This document shows positions 1 through 7,406 of a stretch of 26,645 nt of DNA, one piece after another; within the stretch, counting starts at the first letter, position 1; the number at the start of each line of letters is the position of its first letter. The position numbers and the translations under genes were made by a program. The stretch is from Clostridiales bacterium (GTDB lineage: Bacteria; Bacillota; Clostridia; Christensenellales; CAG-138), in assembly GCA_004554165.1 (NCBI GenBank), contig SFNQ01000026.1, forward strand, positions 1 through 26,645, in the 5' to 3' direction. The notes under the pieces are model-generated. The model was not told the DNA's origin, ran no database searches, and was given only the letters and a program-made list of their open reading frames with translations.

Positions 1-209
1 GAAGAGCCTCCAATCACCGTCCTATGCGCCCTTTACTGTATAGCTCTCCCGACGATTTCCTTCATAGCTATACTGTCCAACATGTTTGACAAACCTACAT
101 GCAGGAAGATTTCACAATTCCTGCAAAACAGGGGCAGATGTTGTGCTCACCTCCCCGCTCCGCCACTATGGGTGCGATGTCTGCTCCGGAAAACGAGGGT
201 CTGGCTGCC

Positions 210-227
210 CCGGAAGGCGTCTTCCGG
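210..227 (-). terminator. Hairpin just after feoAB stop
   Basis: A perfect 7-bp stem (CCGGAAG/CTTCCGG) with a 4-base loop starts three bases beyond the feoAB stop codon. On the minus strand it is followed, after about 15 bases, by a short T run (CGTTTTCC). The position suggests a transcript end, but the T tract is weak and not adjacent to the stem. Positions 1-209 otherwise hold nothing I can support. Confidence 0.35.
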
Positions 228-229
228 CA

Positions 230-2749
230 TCAGCACAGCCAGGGCAGCGCCTGCCCCAGTAGGCGGACCAGCAGCGCCAGAAGGTAGGCCAGCCCGGTCT
301 GGTAGACCAGCAGAAACAGCGTATATCTCAGGCTGCGCAGCTCTCGCCGCATGGTCGCCAGGGCCGCGATGCAGGGCGAATACAGCAGAACAAACACGAG
401 AAAGCAATAGGCCGACAGCGGCGTGAACAGCGTTTGCAGCGCCACCGGCAGGGCCTCGCCCGTCACGCCCAGAAACAGCGACAGCGAAGCGATGACCGCC
501 TCCTTCGCCACAAGCCCCGTCAGCAGCGCCACTGCGGCCTGCCAGCCGGAAAAGCCCAGCGGCGCAAACAGCGGCGCCAGAAGCCCGCCGATCCTGCCGA
601 GAATACTGCTCGCCGCGTCCTCCGTCATGACCAGCTCCATGTCAAGGTGCATGAGCGCCCAAAGCAGTACGCTCATCAGCAGAATGACCGTTCCGGCCTT
701 TTTCAGGAAATGCCCGGTGCGCTCGCCCACATGCAGGAGGGTGTTTTTGAGCGAGGGCAGACGGTAGGGCGGCAGCTCCAGCACAAAGGGCGCGCGGTTT
801 TCCCGGAAGAGCGTGCGCCGGAACAGCGCCCCCGTCATGACGCCCGCCGCCAGCCCCAGCAGATACAGGCTCAACACGATCCAGCCCCGGTACGCCCCGA
901 AAAAGGCCGAAGCGATCAGTCCGTAGACCGGCAGCTTTGCCGAGCAGGAGACGAAGGGCAGCAGGAGAATCGTCATCCGCTTATCGTCCTCGTTCTCCAT
1001 GGTGCGGGCGCTCATGGCGGCGGGCACCGTGCAGCCAAAGCCCATGAGCATGGGGATAAAGGCCTTGCCCGAAAGTCCGAAGCGTTGCAGCGCCCGATCC
1101 ATCAGAAAGGCGGCCCGGGCCAGATACCCGCTGTCCTCCAATAAAGAAAGGAAGAAGAACAGCAGCGCGATCTGCGGCAGGAAGGTCAGCACACTCCCAA
1201 CGCCCGCCAGCACCCCATCGCACAGGAGCGAGGTGAGCCAGGGGACAACGCCGGACCGCGCCAGCAGGGCGGCGGCTCCGGGCGCCAGCCAGTCGCCCAC
1301 CAGCCGCTCCACCCCATCCGAAAGAAAGGCGCCCAGCGTATCAAAGGTCAGCAGAAACACCCCGCCCATCAGCAGCGCGAACAGGGGCAGCCCCAGCCAC
1401 CGGTGCGCAAGCACCGCGTCGATTTTCCCCGAGATTTCCGGCGACGACGCAGCCCGGCGCCGCACATTTGCCGCACAGATGGCGGCGATTTGGCGGTATC
1501 GACCGTCCGCAAAGCGGGCGTACGCGCCCTCCGCCCCGCCGGGGAACCCCCTGCAGACCTCCTGCGCCGCCGTCCGCAGTTCCGTCTTCTCATTCTCAAG
1601 AAGTGCAAAAACCTCCGCGTCCCCCTCCAGAAGTCTTGCCGCCGTCCAGTCCGGCGACAGGCCCGCCCGCCGCGCCGCAGCAGCGCAGAGCGGCCGGAGC
1701 CTTGTGAGCGCGGCAAGCGTCTCCGCATCCGGCGGCGCGTCAAGGCCCGGCGCGGGCCGGAAGCGCCCGCTGCCGGTGGCGTCCATCAGCGCCGCCGCGC
1801 AATCCAGCAGCCCCTCCAGCCCCTGGCCCGTGCGCGCGCAGATGGGCGCAACCGGCACGCCCAGCGCGGCCGCCAGCCCCTCGCAGTCAATGGAAATCCC
1901 CTGCGCCTCCGCCTCGTCCATCATATTGAGCGCCAGCAGCACCGGCCTGCCGAGGGCGATGAGCTGGAGGCTGAGGTAAAGATTCCTTTCCAGATTCGCC
2001 GCATCCACAATGTTGATGATGAGGTCCGGCCGCTCCGCCAGAATATAGCCCCGGGCCACAAGCTCCTCCTGCGAGCGGGCCGAGAGCGAGTAAATCCCCG
2101 GCAAATCGATCAGCGTGGCCGAAACGGGGCCCCTGGCAAGGCGTCCCTCCTTCTTCTCCACCGTGACGCCCGGCCAGTTGCCCACGCACTCCCGCGCGCC
2201 GGTCAGGGCGTTGAACAGGGTGGTCTTGCCGCAGTTGGGGTTGCCGGCGATTGCAAGGCGGAAAAGCCGCCCCTTCCGCGCCGTCCCCTCTGCCGGAATC
2301 CGCCGCTGCCGGTCCGCGCTCCCCGGGCAGGCCCGGCAGTCCGGGCAGCCCGCGCAGGCGGCCCGCGGCCCGGTTCGCTGCGGGCCGCCGCCGGGCTTAT
2401 GCCGTTTGTTTCGCAGGGCATCCGCGGTCAGCTCCCGCGCCAGACGGGCGGCGGCAGCCCCTGCTGCATCCCGCGGCCAGGGCGGAAGGGCTTCCCCCGC
2501 CGCGCTCTGCTGCGCCGTCGCAGGGTGCAGCGCAATCCTGCGGGCATCCTCGCGCCGCAGCGACAGCCGGTACCCGCGCAGCGCCACCTCGATGGGATCG
2601 CCCAGCGGGGCTACCCGCTGCACCCGCACCCTTACGCCGGGCGTCAGCCCCATATCCATCAGCCGCCGCCGCGTTTTCGCATCGTGGGCGTCCACGCGCC
2701 CCACCACGCCGCTTTCACCGGCCCGCAACATTCCAAGCGTCCGCTGCAC
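230..2749 (-). CDS. feoB: Ferrous iron transporter, FeoA-FeoB fusion
   Basis: This 839-residue inner-membrane GTP-dependent Fe(II) importer has FeoA and FeoB on one chain. Residues about 1-78 are an SH3-like FeoA domain (MGLTPGVRVRV). The FeoB G domain starts near 163, with G1 GNPNCGKTT (169-177), a VGNWPGVTVEKKEG switch region, G3 DLPG and G4 NMMD. The C-terminal half has many hydrophobic helices and typical Gate-region sequence. The linker (about 79-160) carries four cysteines as CxxCxxCxxC (132, 135, 138, 141), which I do not know as a standard FeoB feature. I chose GTG at 2749 because a GAGGGGGG ribosome site lies 9 bases upstream; an ATG five bases further upstream is out of frame. It is separated from rsfS by a terminator, so it is probably transcribed on its own. 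FeoAB identity is secure; a metal-sensing role for the cysteines is a guess. Confidence 0.95.
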   Translation of the reverse strand: MQRTLGMLRAGESGVVGRVDAHDAKTRRRLMDMGLTPGVRVRVQRVAPLGDPIEVALRGYRLSLRREDARRIALHPATAQQSAAGEALPPWPRDAAGAAAARLARELTADALRNKRHKPGGGPQRTGPRAACAGCPDCRACPGSADRQRRIPAEGTARKGRLFRLAIAGNPNCGKTTLFNALTGARECVGNWPGVTVEKKEGRLARGPVSATLIDLPGIYSLSARSQEELVARGYILAERPDLIINIVDAANLERNLYLSLQLIALGRPVLLALNMMDEAEAQGISIDCEGLAAALGVPVAPICARTGQGLEGLLDCAAALMDATGSGRFRPAPGLDAPPDAETLAALTRLRPLCAAAARRAGLSPDWTAARLLEGDAEVFALLENEKTELRTAAQEVCRGFPGGAEGAYARFADGRYRQIAAICAANVRRRAASSPEISGKIDAVLAHRWLGLPLFALLMGGVFLLTFDTLGAFLSDGVERLVGDWLAPGAAALLARSGVVPWLTSLLCDGVLAGVGSVLTFLPQIALLFFFLSLLEDSGYLARAAFLMDRALQRFGLSGKAFIPMLMGFGCTVPAAMSARTMENEDDKRMTILLLPFVSCSAKLPVYGLIASAFFGAYRGWIVLSLYLLGLAAGVMTGALFRRTLFRENRAPFVLELPPYRLPSLKNTLLHVGERTGHFLKKAGTVILLMSVLLWALMHLDMELVMTEDAASSILGRIGGLLAPLFAPLGFSGWQAAVALLTGLVAKEAVIASLSLFLGVTGEALPVALQTLFTPLSAYCFLVFVLLYSPCIAALATMRRELRSLRYTLFLLVYQTGLAYLLALLVRLLGQALPWLC

Positions 2750-3024
2750 CGCATCAGCCCCCCTCGTCCGTCGGCGGAAACCTCCCGACCGCTTTCAATC
2801 GGGACATCCCCTCTCACAAGGCTATGCCGCAGCGGGCAAAAAAAGGACAGGCCGGAGAAAATCGCCGCAGGCGGCAGGCAGGGCGGTTCCGTGCGCTCCT
2901 TTCATCCGGGTCCGGCCGCCCTTCGCCGCTCCTGCCGCCGCACAGCCGCACGTCGCGGATTGCGGTTTTATCACCGTGTCGGCGGCATTCCGCCCAATCG
3001 GCCGGGTCCGGGCTTTCGGGGACG
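2750..3024. other. Gene-poor leader upstream of feoAB
   Basis: This GC-rich stretch holds no gene I can support. On the minus strand it would be the promoter and leader of feoAB. It has a short GCCGC/GCGGC hairpin (about 2861-2872) and a seven-base T run (2841-2847). A GGAACCGCC string (about 2882-2893) resembles part of a T-box antiterminator, but no T-box stem I or NGGUGGNACCGCG match is visible, so no riboswitch is called. I see no clear Fur box or consensus sigma-A promoter. Confidence 0.3.
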
Positions 3025-3058
3025 CAAAAAAGCCCCGCAGGAACAGCCCTGCGGGGGC
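3025..3058 (-). terminator. Rho-independent terminator of the nadD-rsfS operon
   Basis: On the minus strand a 10-bp GC-rich stem (about CCCCGCAGG pairing with CCTGCGGGG) with a 5-base loop is followed directly by TTTTTT. It lies about 175 bases after the rsfS stop and 276 bases before feoAB, so it separates the two minus-strand transcripts. It could also attenuate read-through into feoAB. Confidence 0.85.
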
Positions 3059-3234
3059 AGTTTGTCGGCAGCTTCTCCCGGGGGCTTTGGAGATCGCAGC
3101 TCCCGGAGGCCTGCTTTGCATCTGAGGCAGGTACGCCGGCTCCGGAGCAGGCTTGCCGTGCGGAGCTTCTCCAAAAGGGCGGCAGAAAGCGCCGGTGTAT
3201 TCCCGGCTGCCTCGCGCCGCGCCCTGCTTCTGCG
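3059..3234 (-). other. GC-rich 3' region of rsfS transcript
   Basis: These 176 bases lie between the rsfS stop and the terminator. On the minus strand several nested pairings are possible, for example GGCAG...CTGCC enclosing CCGG/CCGG near 3180-3210, and a GGAG...CTCC pairing near 3090-3150. No known riboswitch class fits convincingly. No ORF here has a believable start or family match. Confidence 0.2.
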
Positions 3235-3612
3235 CTATTGTTCGCCGTCGCGAAGCTGGGAGTAGCGGATTGCGGTTTCGTCCGTATCCCAGAGATGCTC
3301 CATATTGTAATACTGCCGCTCCTCGGGATGGAAGATATGCACGAGGATATCGCCGTAATCCAGCACAATCCAGCGTCCCGCGGCGTAGCCCTCCTTGCGG
3401 CGCAGGCTCAGGCCGAAGCCCGCCGCCTTCTCCTCCACCTCGTCGCACAGCGCCTTGATCTGCGGCACGGCGCGGCCGCTGCACACGATGAACCAGTCCG
3501 CAATCACGGTCTTGTCCCCAACCGGGATGGCAATAATGTCGCTCGCCTTCTTGTCGTAGAGTACGGAAAGAAGCTGATCTACCTGACGCCTGATTTCTTC
3601 GCTCAAATTCAT
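3235..3612 (-). CDS. rsfS: Ribosome silencing factor RsfS
   Basis: RsfS (Iojap/YbeB family) binds L14 on the large ribosomal subunit and blocks subunit joining when nutrients are scarce. The 125-residue length is normal. The sequence shows family signatures: KKASDIIAIPV near the N terminus, ADWFIVCSG in the middle, and GRWIVLDYGDILVHIF followed by YYNMEHLW toward the C terminus. The ATG at 3612 overlaps the TGA of nadD-yqeK in an ATGA, so the two genes are translationally coupled. This start also excludes a long, low-complexity in-frame extension further upstream. In Firmicutes rsfS normally follows nadD and yqeK, which agrees with the context here. It is the last gene before a strong terminator. 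Confidence 0.95.
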   Translation of the reverse strand: MNLSEEIRRQVDQLLSVLYDKKASDIIAIPVGDKTVIADWFIVCSGRAVPQIKALCDEVEEKAAGFGLSLRRKEGYAAGRWIVLDYGDILVHIFHPEERQYYNMEHLWDTDETAIRYSQLRDGEQ

Positions 3613-4751
3613 TCCTCCTGTAAGTTTGCAAAATAGCGGGCTGCGCGCTCCGTCGCCGGGTGTACGACAAGCCCGCGGTCTGAAAGCCGCGCGAGGGTAT
3701 GGGAAAGCGCATGGCGCATGCCTGCAACAAGACCCTCCTCCACGGCCGCCCGCAGCGCTGCAACGCCGGGAAAAGCCCGCGTATGCTCGGTAATATCCGC
3801 AAGGTAGGTCAGCATCGCAAGCCGGGACATGCCCGCCTCGCCCGTGCTGTGCAGACGGATGGCGCGGAGCACCGCCGGATCGCGCACGCCATAATCGTTC
3901 TGCGCGACCACCGCGCCGGCAAAGGCGTGCAGCACCGCCGGAATGTCGCAATCGTCCCCCGCCAGCACGCGCAGCAGACCCTTGTCCATACATTTTGCGC
4001 AGTCGTGCAGCAGCGCCGCGATGCGCGCCTGTCCGGCGTCCACGCCATAGCGTTCGGCAAGCCTTGCCGCTTCGCGCACCACGGCCATGGTATGCCGGTA
4101 TCTTTCAATATTCAACGCGAGGCGGCATTTTTCCTGCATTTTTCGCACTTCTTCGGGAAAATACAGGCCGCTGTCGTATACCTCGTCCTCCACTGCCGGG
4201 GGCAGCATGCCCGTTACCGGAAGCCCCGCAAAAAGCCGGCGGCGAATCTCCGTGGAGGACAGCGCGGGCGGGCGCAGCGGCAGCGGAATCACACGCGCGC
4301 CATAGTCCCCGCGCAGCAGCGCTGCGGCCGCCGCATCCTCCTGCGCATACCCGCCCCGCGGCACGGCTGCGATGGCCGCAAGGCGCAGAAGCTCCGCCGG
4401 CTCCCGCCAGGCAGGAATATCCTGCAGCATGTCGCTGCCGACGATGAGAAAGAGCTCCGATCCGGGATACGCCTCGTGCAGCGCGCGCAGGGTATCCACC
4501 GTATAGCTCTTGCCCTCCCTCCGCAGCTCCAGGTCGGAAACTGCCAGACCCGGAACGCCATCGGCCGCAAGCCGCGCCATGCGCAGCCTGTCGCTGCCCG
4601 GCACCGCGCCGGCCACCGCCTTATGGGGCGGGTCCGCCGCCACCATGAGCAGCACGCGGTCCAGCGCCAGCGCCGTCAGCGCACCCCGGGCGGTGGTCAG
4701 GTGCGCGCTGTGGATGGGATTGAAGGTGCCGCCAAAAATGCCGATGCGCAA
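3609..4751 (-). CDS. nadD: NadD-YqeK fusion: nicotinate-nucleotide adenylyltransferase and HD-domain hydrolase
   Basis: This 380-residue protein joins two enzymes that are usually neighbours. Residues about 1-200 are NadD, which adenylates nicotinate mononucleotide in NAD synthesis: GGTFNPIHSAHL is the (H/T)xGH-type nucleotidyltransferase motif, and SSTEIR is the conserved C-terminal signature. From about residue 205 the sequence is YqeK-like, with LNIERYRHTMAVV, the HD pair in LLHDCAK, and a C-terminal LHSTGEAGMS helix region. The YqeK family hydrolyses diadenosine tetraphosphate. Start: the frame stays open upstream, but homology begins at a TTG at 4751 with GAGGAGGT about 7 bases before it, so I chose TTG. 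Its stop overlaps the rsfS start by four bases. Both motif sets look intact. The fusion is read directly as one continuous frame. Confidence 0.9.
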   Translation of the reverse strand: MRIGIFGGTFNPIHSAHLTTARGALTALALDRVLLMVAADPPHKAVAGAVPGSDRLRMARLAADGVPGLAVSDLELRREGKSYTVDTLRALHEAYPGSELFLIVGSDMLQDIPAWREPAELLRLAAIAAVPRGGYAQEDAAAAALLRGDYGARVIPLPLRPPALSSTEIRRRLFAGLPVTGMLPPAVEDEVYDSGLYFPEEVRKMQEKCRLALNIERYRHTMAVVREAARLAERYGVDAGQARIAALLHDCAKCMDKGLLRVLAGDDCDIPAVLHAFAGAVVAQNDYGVRDPAVLRAIRLHSTGEAGMSRLAMLTYLADITEHTRAFPGVAALRAAVEEGLVAGMRHALSHTLARLSDRGLVVHPATERAARYFANLQEE

Positions 4752-4856
4752 AGCTCTGGACCTCCTCTGCCGGAACGGTGTTCTGCCTTCAAACGCCCAA
4801 ACGCCGCGCAAGGCCCGCGCCAGAGCGGCGCGCCGACATCGGGGATTTGTCAATTC

Positions 4857-4886
4857 ATTATAGTATAGTTCCCAAAAAGCTGGCAA
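4857..4886 (-). promoter_or_regulatory. Sigma-A promoter of nadD-yqeK-rsfS
   Basis: On the minus strand TTGCCA (4881-4886) and TATAAT (4857-4862) are separated by 18 bp. It lies about 105 bases upstream of the TTG start of nadD-yqeK and reads toward it. It sits in the divergent gap shared with the plus-strand membrane-protein gene, for which I could not find an equally good promoter. Confidence 0.65.
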
Positions 4887-4927
4887 TCCTTGTGATACAG
4901 AATTTTCTAGAGAGAGGAGTCTGTCCC

Positions 4928-5734
4928 GTGCCCGATACTCCGCAGATCCGGCGCTATTTCCGCCGCAGGCAGGCCCGCGGCAAGAGCGTCTTCGCCCGGA
5001 TTCTCGATACAGCAATGCTGCTCTTTCTCCTGTTCGCCGCCCTGTTTCTGGCCCTGCGCGGCAGGGGCCTGCGGACGGAGCATGCGCTCCCGCTGTCGGT
5101 GGTGGCGCTGCTCTTCTTCGCCGTCCTGCTGCTGATTTACCGCCGCGCCTCGCTGGCGCGCTTCATCCCCCGGGAAATGGACCGGCTCCGCCGGCAGCTG
5201 TTGCAGGAAAAGCTGGTTCTGATCCGTGCGGAGGAGTTCGCCCGGCTTTGCCGCGCCGCCGCAGGCGAAGCGAAGCCCCTCGTCTTTCAGCGCGCCGAGC
5301 CACTGGGCGCGGACGAGCTGCTGCCGCTGCTGAAAAACGCCCGCACGCAACGGACCGTCTGCGCGGGCGCAGGCTTTACGGAGGCCGCAAAAACGCTGGC
5401 CGGGCGCATGGAAAAGCGCGTTCGCCTGATTGACGGGGAGGCGCTGATCGACGCCGCCATGCGGGACGCCGCGCTGCGGCCCGGCGCGGAGGAGGTCTAT
5501 GCCGCCATTGAGAAGGAGCTCCTGGCGCAGAAGGCGCGGCGCCGGCTCGCCCGCGCCCTGCCCGCTGCAGGCGGCAGCTGCAAAAAATACCTGATTGCCG
5601 CCGCGCTGCTGCTGCTGTGCTCCTTTTTAACGCGCTACGCCCTGTACTACCGTATGCTGGCAGGGCTCTGCGCGACGATCGCCTCGGCGCGCTTTTGGCT
5701 CGAACGCAGCGCGCACACCCCGCCGCCCTCCTGA
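4928..5734 (+). CDS. Integral membrane protein of unknown function
   Basis: A 268-residue protein with two hydrophobic helices near the N terminus (about residues 28-45 and 55-70) and a hydrophobic pair near the C terminus (about 222-255). They flank a soluble, probably cytoplasmic, region of about 145 residues. That middle part (RAEEFARLC ... LIDGEALIDAAM) vaguely resembles the restriction-endonuclease-like (Mrr-type) domains found between membrane helices, but I see no clear catalytic D-ExK set, so no function is claimed. I chose GTG at 4928 because GAGAGGAG lies 8 bases upstream; an upstream extension is open but has no homology or ribosome site. It is divergent from nadD and starts a plus-strand run of small envelope-type genes. 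Confidence 0.6.
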   Translation: MPDTPQIRRYFRRRQARGKSVFARILDTAMLLFLLFAALFLALRGRGLRTEHALPLSVVALLFFAVLLLIYRRASLARFIPREMDRLRRQLLQEKLVLIRAEEFARLCRAAAGEAKPLVFQRAEPLGADELLPLLKNARTQRTVCAGAGFTEAAKTLAGRMEKRVRLIDGEALIDAAMRDAALRPGAEEVYAAIEKELLAQKARRRLARALPAAGGSCKKYLIAAALLLLCSFLTRYALYYRMLAGLCATIASARFWLERSAHTPPPS

Positions 5735-5815
5735 CATATCATACAGTAGCTGTGTTTTGGATCGGGGGGAATCAGGGTTTTTACGCTGTATGTATGTCAG
5801 GCGGGCGCAGCGTCT

Positions 5816-6376
5816 TTGCGCCTGTCTCTGTCCGCGGATGCACCGCTGCCGCAGACGCGCAGGCTGCATCTCACGGCGGGGCGCTTCTTTTCCCATGCGC
5901 GCACGGACACGGGCTGGACCGACCTGGCCGCGCTGGCCGCGCTGGAGCGCTTCTATCGGGAATGCGGCATTCCCTTCGCAGTCGAGCGCGCGTTTGCCGC
6001 GCCCTCCCCCGCCTCGCCCCACGGCAGCGGCGTCTCCTTCGATCTTGGCCGGCTGCTGCCCGGACCGCTGCGGCGTGAGTTGCGGAAAAAGGCCGTGCAA
6101 AGCGGCCTGTTTTACCGCGTGGAGCCGGAATTTTCCTGTCCGGACTGCGTGCATGTGGACTGTCTGCCCCGTCCCCGCCTCAGGGAGGGGGACGCCGGCG
6201 TTTTTGTGTTCTATTTGCAGGCTCTGCTGCGGCAGCGGGAGGTCTATTCCGACGTCTGCACCGGCGTATTCGGCGAACCCACGCGCCGCGCCGTGCTGCG
6301 CCTGCAAACGGCGGAAAGCCTCCCGCATTCGGGAATAGCGGACGAAGCGCTGTGGTACGCTATCCTCAGGAGGTGA
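5816..6376 (+). CDS. Peptidoglycan-binding-domain protein, start uncertain
   Basis: The last 60 residues or so fit a PG_binding_1 fold: FVFYLQALL, then TGVFGEPTRRAVLRLQ, then GIADEALW, which matches the family pattern YLQ...L / dGxFGxxTxxAVxxFQ / GxxxxxTW. The N-terminal about 120 residues are unrecognized. The start is doubtful: TTG at 5816 is the first usual start codon in frame, but it has no good ribosome site. A GGGGGGA sequence at 5763-5769 points to a start further upstream, where only unusual codons are in frame before the TAG at 5747. The stop overlaps an AGGAGGTGA ribosome site for the next short ORF, which suggests coupling. Likely role: an envelope or spore-cortex-related protein (inference). 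Confidence 0.5.
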   Translation: MRLSLSADAPLPQTRRLHLTAGRFFSHARTDTGWTDLAALAALERFYRECGIPFAVERAFAAPSPASPHGSGVSFDLGRLLPGPLRRELRKKAVQSGLFYRVEPEFSCPDCVHVDCLPRPRLREGDAGVFVFYLQALLRQREVYSDVCTGVFGEPTRRAVLRLQTAESLPHSGIADEALWYAILRR

Positions 6377-6382
6377 TTCCGG

Positions 6383-6478
6383 ATGCTGCACCGGCGCTTT
6401 GGCGCGGGCCAGCGCATCGCGCGCCGGACGGCGCAGACTGCGCGCCCCTTTCCGTTTTTTCGTCCAAAAGAGAGATAG
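6383..6478 (+). CDS. Tiny ORF (31 codons) behind a perfect ribosome site
   Basis: ATG at 6383 follows AGGAGGTGA by 6 bases, the best ribosome site in this area. The reading frame runs 31 codons and is strongly basic and arginine-rich, ending in PFFRPKER, then stops at TAG. It has no recognizable family. It could be a small basic protein, a leader peptide for the gene at 6517, or the decayed start of a longer gene. The coding evidence is the ribosome site and the tight spacing to the previous stop only. Confidence 0.25.
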   Translation: MLHRRFGAGQRIARRTAQTARPFPFFRPKER

Positions 6479-6479
6479 T

Positions 6480-6508
6480 TTGCGAAAATTCTCGATTTAT
6501 GGTATGTT
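6480..6508 (+). promoter_or_regulatory. Promoter directly in front of the 6517 gene
   Basis: TTGCGA (6480-6485) and TATGTT (6503-6508) are spaced 17 bp apart. The expected transcript start is near 6514-6517, which coincides with the ATG at 6517. If used, this promoter makes an almost leaderless mRNA. No ribosome site precedes that ATG, which agrees with this reading. Confidence 0.4.
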
Positions 6509-6516
6509 TTACCAGT

Positions 6517-7170
6517 ATGAGTCCCAACAAACGCCTGCTGCAAAACCTGCTCTTTTCCGCGCTGATGCTGCTCTGCCTCGTCGGCGTTTACCTGTATGCG
6601 GGCTATGCCCAGCGGCAGCAGGCGTCCGCGCCGCAGCAGACGCAGACCGCGCCGCCCGCCGGACCGCCTGCCGCGCCGGAATTCAGCGGGGACGGGCGGC
6701 TGCTTTCCGGCTTTCTCGCCGCGTTTGCGGCGTCGGGCTATGCCGTCGGCGCGGACAGGGTCCCCGGGGAATACCTGCTCTACGATTCGTCGCTGAACGC
6801 CGTCTGTACGCTGATCCCCGCCTCGCAGGGCCAGCGCGTCAACGGCGCGACGCTGCAATTCCCTCTCCCCCAAAAACCCGAAACCGCCAATTCCCCCGGC
6901 GCCATCGAGCAGGCCCTGCTGGATCGCTACGCGGAGGCTTCCGACCGCCTGTACACCGTTTTGCCGCCGGTCTTTGACGCGGCGCTGTCCGCGCTGGACC
7001 CCTATGACGAGGTGCCCTCCACCGCGCGCCTGCGCTGGCACGACCTTCTGCTGGACGCCGCAAAAAGCGGCAAGTCCGCCTCCGATGCGGGGGAAACCAT
7101 CCTGCTCGACGCCTATTTCGCCGAAACGGACGGCACGGCCATATTCTGCATCGCCCTGCAATGGAAGTGA
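6517..7170 (+). CDS. Membrane-anchored protein of unknown function
   Basis: A 217-residue protein with a short basic N terminus (MSPNKR) and one hydrophobic helix (about residues 8-28). A Gln/Ala/Pro-rich linker (about 32-60) follows, and then an acidic extracytoplasmic domain. There is no lipobox cysteine and no clear signal-peptidase site, so it is probably anchored by its N terminus. I recognize no family. The frame is open upstream to 6352, but homology cannot decide the start; I chose ATG at 6517 because the topology begins there and a promoter ends just before it. ATG at 6499 is an alternative. It is the last plus-strand gene before the convergent ytxC. Confidence 0.55.
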   Translation: MSPNKRLLQNLLFSALMLLCLVGVYLYAGYAQRQQASAPQQTQTAPPAGPPAAPEFSGDGRLLSGFLAAFAASGYAVGADRVPGEYLLYDSSLNAVCTLIPASQGQRVNGATLQFPLPQKPETANSPGAIEQALLDRYAEASDRLYTVLPPVFDAALSALDPYDEVPSTARLRWHDLLLDAAKSGKSASDAGETILLDAYFAETDGTAIFCIALQWK

Positions 7171-7406
7171 GTCCAGGCGGGCCTTTTTATTGGCCGGTAG
7201 CGCGCAGCCTTTCCTCCTCTGCCGGCACATCGCCGCAGGCCGGACAGTCCCGGCGCTTCCGCCTCAGGCAACAGGGCGGAACGTCCAAACCGGCCCTTCT
7301 CCTCCCGCCGCGGCGGGACAGCGCTGCGTTTCTTCTTTCGATCCTCCGAGCGCATGGGCAGCCAGGCGGCGCGCCGCGAGCTCCCTCGCTCCTTTCCCGC
7401 CCCGCT

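Noticed and set aside
2882..2893. T-box-like GGAACCGCC string before feoAB
   Set aside because: It lacks the full NGGUGGNACCGCG sequence and stem I, and an iron transporter is not a usual T-box target.
3175..3235. NiCo (czcD) riboswitch-like strings (AGCAGGG, GCAGCCGGG)
   Set aside because: The remaining conserved strings and the four-way junction could not be found, and GC-rich DNA makes such short matches likely.
1403..3265. Long plus-strand reading frames (up to 620 codons) opposite feoAB, and similar long frames opposite nadD, ytxC, htrA and the ATPase gene
   Set aside because: They are antisense shadows caused by high GC; their translations are rich in Arg, Pro, Ala and Ser and show no family motifs, while the opposite strand encodes clear proteins.
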